From JAUWMV01 sp964562425 (lineage in GTDB: Bacteria; UBP14; UBA6098; B30-G16): 8,946 nt of DNA. Below are positions 6,607-8,946 of this stretch, in pieces (the stretch's first letter is position 1; every line of letters begins with the position of its first letter). The stretch is taken from positions 1-8,946 of the forward strand of contig CAZLTJ010000084.1 in NCBI GenBank assembly GCA_964562425.1, written 5' to 3'. The position numbers and the translations under genes were made by a program. Below the pieces are notes generated by a model. It saw only the letters and a list, made by a program, of their open reading frames with translations. It had not been told where the DNA came from and searched no databases.

Positions 6607-7101
6607 ATGAATAAAAAAATTGCAGTTTATCCGGGAACATTCGACCCAATAACATACGGTCATATGGACATAATAAAACGTGCAGCAAAGCTTTTCTATA
6701 GCGTTATAGTCGCTGTGGGTGAGGATCCTCAAAAAGCCCCTGTCTTCACACTTTCCGAAAGATTCGATATGATTAAGAATGTCATAGAATCGGAGCGATT
6801 CGAAAACGTTTCTGTGGATCAATTTCACGGACTACTGGTTCACTATCTTGAAAAAGTAGGTTCGATAATTATAATTCGAGGTTTAAGAGCTGTAACTGAT
6901 TTCGAACATGAATTCCAGATGGCTCTTGCCAACAGAAAACTCCACAGCATTGCAGAAACTGTTTTCCTTCTGCCGGGGGAACAATTTGTTTACTTAAGCT
7001 CGTCGATGGTTAAGACAATCGCTCTGAATAATGGCGATGTTTCACCATTTGTGCCGTCATTTGTCGAGAAATTTCTCTATTCAAAATTAAGGAGGTCCTA
7101 A
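6607..7101 (+). CDS. coaD: Pantetheine-phosphate adenylyltransferase (CoaD)
   Basis: A 164-residue cytosolic enzyme that transfers AMP from ATP to 4'-phosphopantetheine to form dephospho-CoA, the penultimate step of coenzyme A synthesis. It carries the nucleotidyltransferase signature YPGTFDPITYGHMD (8-21) with Thr11 and His19, the RGLRAVTDFEHE block (Arg91, Arg94) and the C-terminal YLSSSMVK motif (129-136) followed by GDVSPFVP. The family length is about 160 residues. A longer reading from a TTG at 6574 would overlap the upstream gene and add 11 charged residues not seen in the family, so the ATG at 6607 is chosen. sppA follows with its ribosome binding site inside the last coaD codons. Confidence 0.96.
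   Translation: MNKKIAVYPGTFDPITYGHMDIIKRAAKLFYSVIVAVGEDPQKAPVFTLSERFDMIKNVIESERFENVSVDQFHGLLVHYLEKVGSIIIIRGLRAVTDFEHEFQMALANRKLHSIAETVFLLPGEQFVYLSSSMVKTIALNNGDVSPFVPSFVEKFLYSKLRRS
7089..7095 (+). promoter_or_regulatory. Ribosome binding site of sppA
   Basis: AAGGAGG, a perfect Shine-Dalgarno sequence, lies 8 nt before the ATG at 7104 and inside the last codons of coaD. Confidence 0.8.
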
Positions 7102-7103
7102 AA

Positions 7104-8810
7104 ATGAATTTAAAACAAATCGCAATTCTCGTTCTCGTAGTTCTTGTGGTGATATTTGCAATTGTCATGATTGCAACCTCAGTTACAAAATCGAAGATCG
7201 TAAAAAAGATTGGAACAAAGTCAATTTTGGTGGTTGATCTTCGCAAAGAATATCTGGAAACAAGTGATATATCCATGAAGTTTTTTGGCTTAGAACCAAA
7301 GATAACTTTTCCACATCTCCTAAGATTAATCAACTCAGCATGTGACGATGATAAAATCGAATCTATGATACTCAAAGGATATTCCACATTATCACTATCA
7401 CAGACTTGGGAGCTTGAAAAAGTCGTGAAAAAATTTCAGGAATCCGGCAAAAAAGTATACGGTTACATTAATTTCGCAACTCCCGGGAATTTTCTTCTTA
7501 TGAACTGCTGCGATAGTCTATTTTGTCCTAAATTATCGAACTTTTACATCCCCGGATTTTCTGTGTCAATGTTGTTCATTAAGGATCCTTTTGCAAAATT
7601 AGGCATTGGCTTCGATGTATTGCACATCGGAAAGTTCAAGGGCACTGGTGAAATGTTTTCGGAGGACTCGATGTCCGCTCCACTTAAGCAAAGCCTTAAT
7701 TTTCTTTTGGACGACATTTACGATCAATTCATAAGTGATTTATCCGAGGGTTTAGATTGGGAATCTGAGGATGTGATCGATCTAATTAATGGAGCATATC
7801 ACAACGCCCTGAGTATCAAAGAGGATTATGGTCTAATAGATTCCTTTATGTATTGGGAGCAATTAGTCAAATATCTTGTCGGCAAAGATAGTGAACGCAT
7901 AATATCACTGAATAAATACTCCAGAAAGGCACCGAAGCCTGATTATTCCGACGATAAAATCGCTCTAGTAATTGCTGAGGGCTCAATAAGTATGTCCTCC
8001 AGCGTATGGAGCAGCAATGTTATTACTTCAAAAAAATATGTAAAATTAATACGTAAGCTTGCCGAGGATGACGATATTTCCGCAATAATAATGCGAGTTA
8101 ACAGCCCCGGTGGTTCTGCATTAGTGTCAGACGAGATATACAATCAATTACTTCAAGCCAGCGATAAAAAACCAGTGATAACTTCCATGAGTTCCATAGC
8201 AGCTTCCGGAGGTTATTACATTTCAATGCCTGCCAACAAAGTCTTTGCAACACCATACACATTAACAGGTTCGATCGGAGTAGTGATGGTCAGACCTCAT
8301 TATGGGGAAATGTACGACAAGATCGATGCACACTATCAAACTCTTAAACGAGGACGCAACGCGGATATGTACGATCCGGCTCATCCTTTAAATGAGGAGC
8401 AACTCGATATAGTTGGAAAGAATATGGAGATAATATACGACGAGTTCGTATCCGGAGCTGCGTACAGCAGAGACACGACATTCGAATGGATAGACTCTAT
8501 AGGTCAAGGCAGGATATGGAGCGCAAATACCGCTATGGAATTGGGTTTAATAGATGAGATCGGCTCTCTTTTGGACGTTATAGCTTACACTGAAGAACTG
8601 ATCGGAGTTCCTGAGGGTAAACATGCTAAACTAATAGTACTTCCAAGACCTGAATCGTTCTGGGAAATATACTCAGAGCTCTATTCATCGGCTGTTAGAA
8701 GCATTATTCCAAAGACTATAGTAAATAATTTTGCAGATATCGAGCTTATTGAAAATTTCTCAAATAAACCGTTGTATTACACAATTTTCAATTTGCAGGG
8801 GCTGAATTAA
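7104..8810 (+). CDS. sppA: Signal peptide peptidase SppA, long (67 kDa) type with two S49 domains
   Basis: A 568-residue membrane-bound serine protease of family S49 that degrades signal peptides left after secretion. The N-terminus is a single hydrophobic anchor at about residues 5-27, with the bulk expected on the outer face of the inner membrane. Two tandem S49 domains follow, at roughly 85-250 and 300-460. The general base is expected at Lys179 in IGKFKGTGEMF, equivalent to Lys209 of E. coli SppA. The nucleophile is Ser368 in SSIAASGGYYIS, equivalent to Ser409. The flanking MRVNSPGGSALVSDEI and LTGSIGVV motifs are also typical. E. coli SppA is 618 residues, so this is somewhat shorter but complete. 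The split of Lys and Ser between the two halves marks the long type rather than the short Bacillus SppA. It is the last gene of a three-gene unit. Confidence 0.95.
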   Translation: MNLKQIAILVLVVLVVIFAIVMIATSVTKSKIVKKIGTKSILVVDLRKEYLETSDISMKFFGLEPKITFPHLLRLINSACDDDKIESMILKGYSTLSLSQTWELEKVVKKFQESGKKVYGYINFATPGNFLLMNCCDSLFCPKLSNFYIPGFSVSMLFIKDPFAKLGIGFDVLHIGKFKGTGEMFSEDSMSAPLKQSLNFLLDDIYDQFISDLSEGLDWESEDVIDLINGAYHNALSIKEDYGLIDSFMYWEQLVKYLVGKDSERIISLNKYSRKAPKPDYSDDKIALVIAEGSISMSSSVWSSNVITSKKYVKLIRKLAEDDDISAIIMRVNSPGGSALVSDEIYNQLLQASDKKPVITSMSSIAASGGYYISMPANKVFATPYTLTGSIGVVMVRPHYGEMYDKIDAHYQTLKRGRNADMYDPAHPLNEEQLDIVGKNMEIIYDEFVSGAAYSRDTTFEWIDSIGQGRIWSANTAMELGLIDEIGSLLDVIAYTEELIGVPEGKHAKLIVLPRPESFWEIYSELYSSAVRSIIPKTIVNNFADIELIENFSNKPLYYTIFNLQGLN

Positions 8811-8832
8811 CCAAGTTTCTCGGAAATTTTAA

Positions 8833-8849
8833 ACTGATAATTAATCAGT
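8833..8849 (+). terminator. Weak hairpin after sppA, possible terminator
   Basis: ACTGAT (8833-8838) and ATCAGT (8844-8849) form a 6-bp stem with a 5-nt loop, 22 nt after the sppA stop. No U-run follows, so it is only a candidate. The rest of the gap to the window end is AT-rich and ends with a TTGACT (8935-8940) that could be a -35 box of a gene beyond the edge. Confidence 0.25.
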
Positions 8850-8946
8850 CGTATATCTACCATCTTTATAGTTTATCCGAATCGATGAAACAATTATCAA
8901 AGAGTGAATATATTTAAATTATTAAAATTATAACTTGACTTATAAC

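Noticed and set aside
7010..7387. Minus-strand ORF of 125 codons across the coaD-sppA junction
   Set aside because: It is antisense to two well-supported genes, and its hydrophobic part mirrors the SppA anchor codons.

Overview
This 8.9 kb window is bacterial chromosome, AT-rich (by eye below 40% GC) and densely coded. It holds seven intact genes and one broken gene at the left edge. The lineage cannot be fixed from the window. An anaerobic or fermentative bacterium outside the best-known phyla would fit the family-I CoA-transferase, the archaeal-type phosphoglycerate mutase (ApgM) and the long two-domain SppA, but this is inference. No mobile element, CRISPR array, tRNA or rRNA was seen.

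Layout. (1) 1-554: remnant of a LytS-type five-transmembrane receptor domain, interrupted by an in-frame TAA, with no output domain. (2) 612-1913 (+): 4-hydroxybutyrate/acetate-type CoA-transferase with a strong ribosome binding site. (3) 1914-2155: convergent intergenic gap carrying a cluster of GC-richer palindromes that looks like a dispersed REP-like repeat. (4) 2156-3361 (-): ApgM. (5) 3456-5990 (+): mnmG-rsmG (gidA-gidB), the tRNA wobble uridine and 16S rRNA m7G methylation pair, 6 nt apart. (6) 5991-6179: gap with an inverted repeat and a likely promoter. (7) 6180-8810 (+): a tight three-gene unit made of a CxxCxxCC (YkgJ-like) protein, coaD (coenzyme A synthesis) and sppA (signal peptide peptidase).

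The most informative signal is a perfect 16-bp parS palindrome, TGTTTCACGTGAAACA, at 5302-5317 inside the last codons of mnmG, where it encodes FHVKH. It is the centromere-like ParB (Spo0J) binding site. Together with gidA-gidB it places the window near the replication origin, although parA and parB are not next to rsmG, where they are commonly found. A perfect DnaA box (TTATCCACA, minus strand) lies about 100 bp upstream in the same gene.

The genes are mostly core housekeeping: translation fidelity (mnmG, rsmG), glycolysis (apgM), coenzyme A supply and use (coaD, CoA-transferase) and membrane protein turnover (sppA). I see no convincing undescribed defence or mobile system. The points worth a second look are the coding-embedded parS, the broken receptor, the palindrome cluster and a strong excess of the tetranucleotide TCGA.
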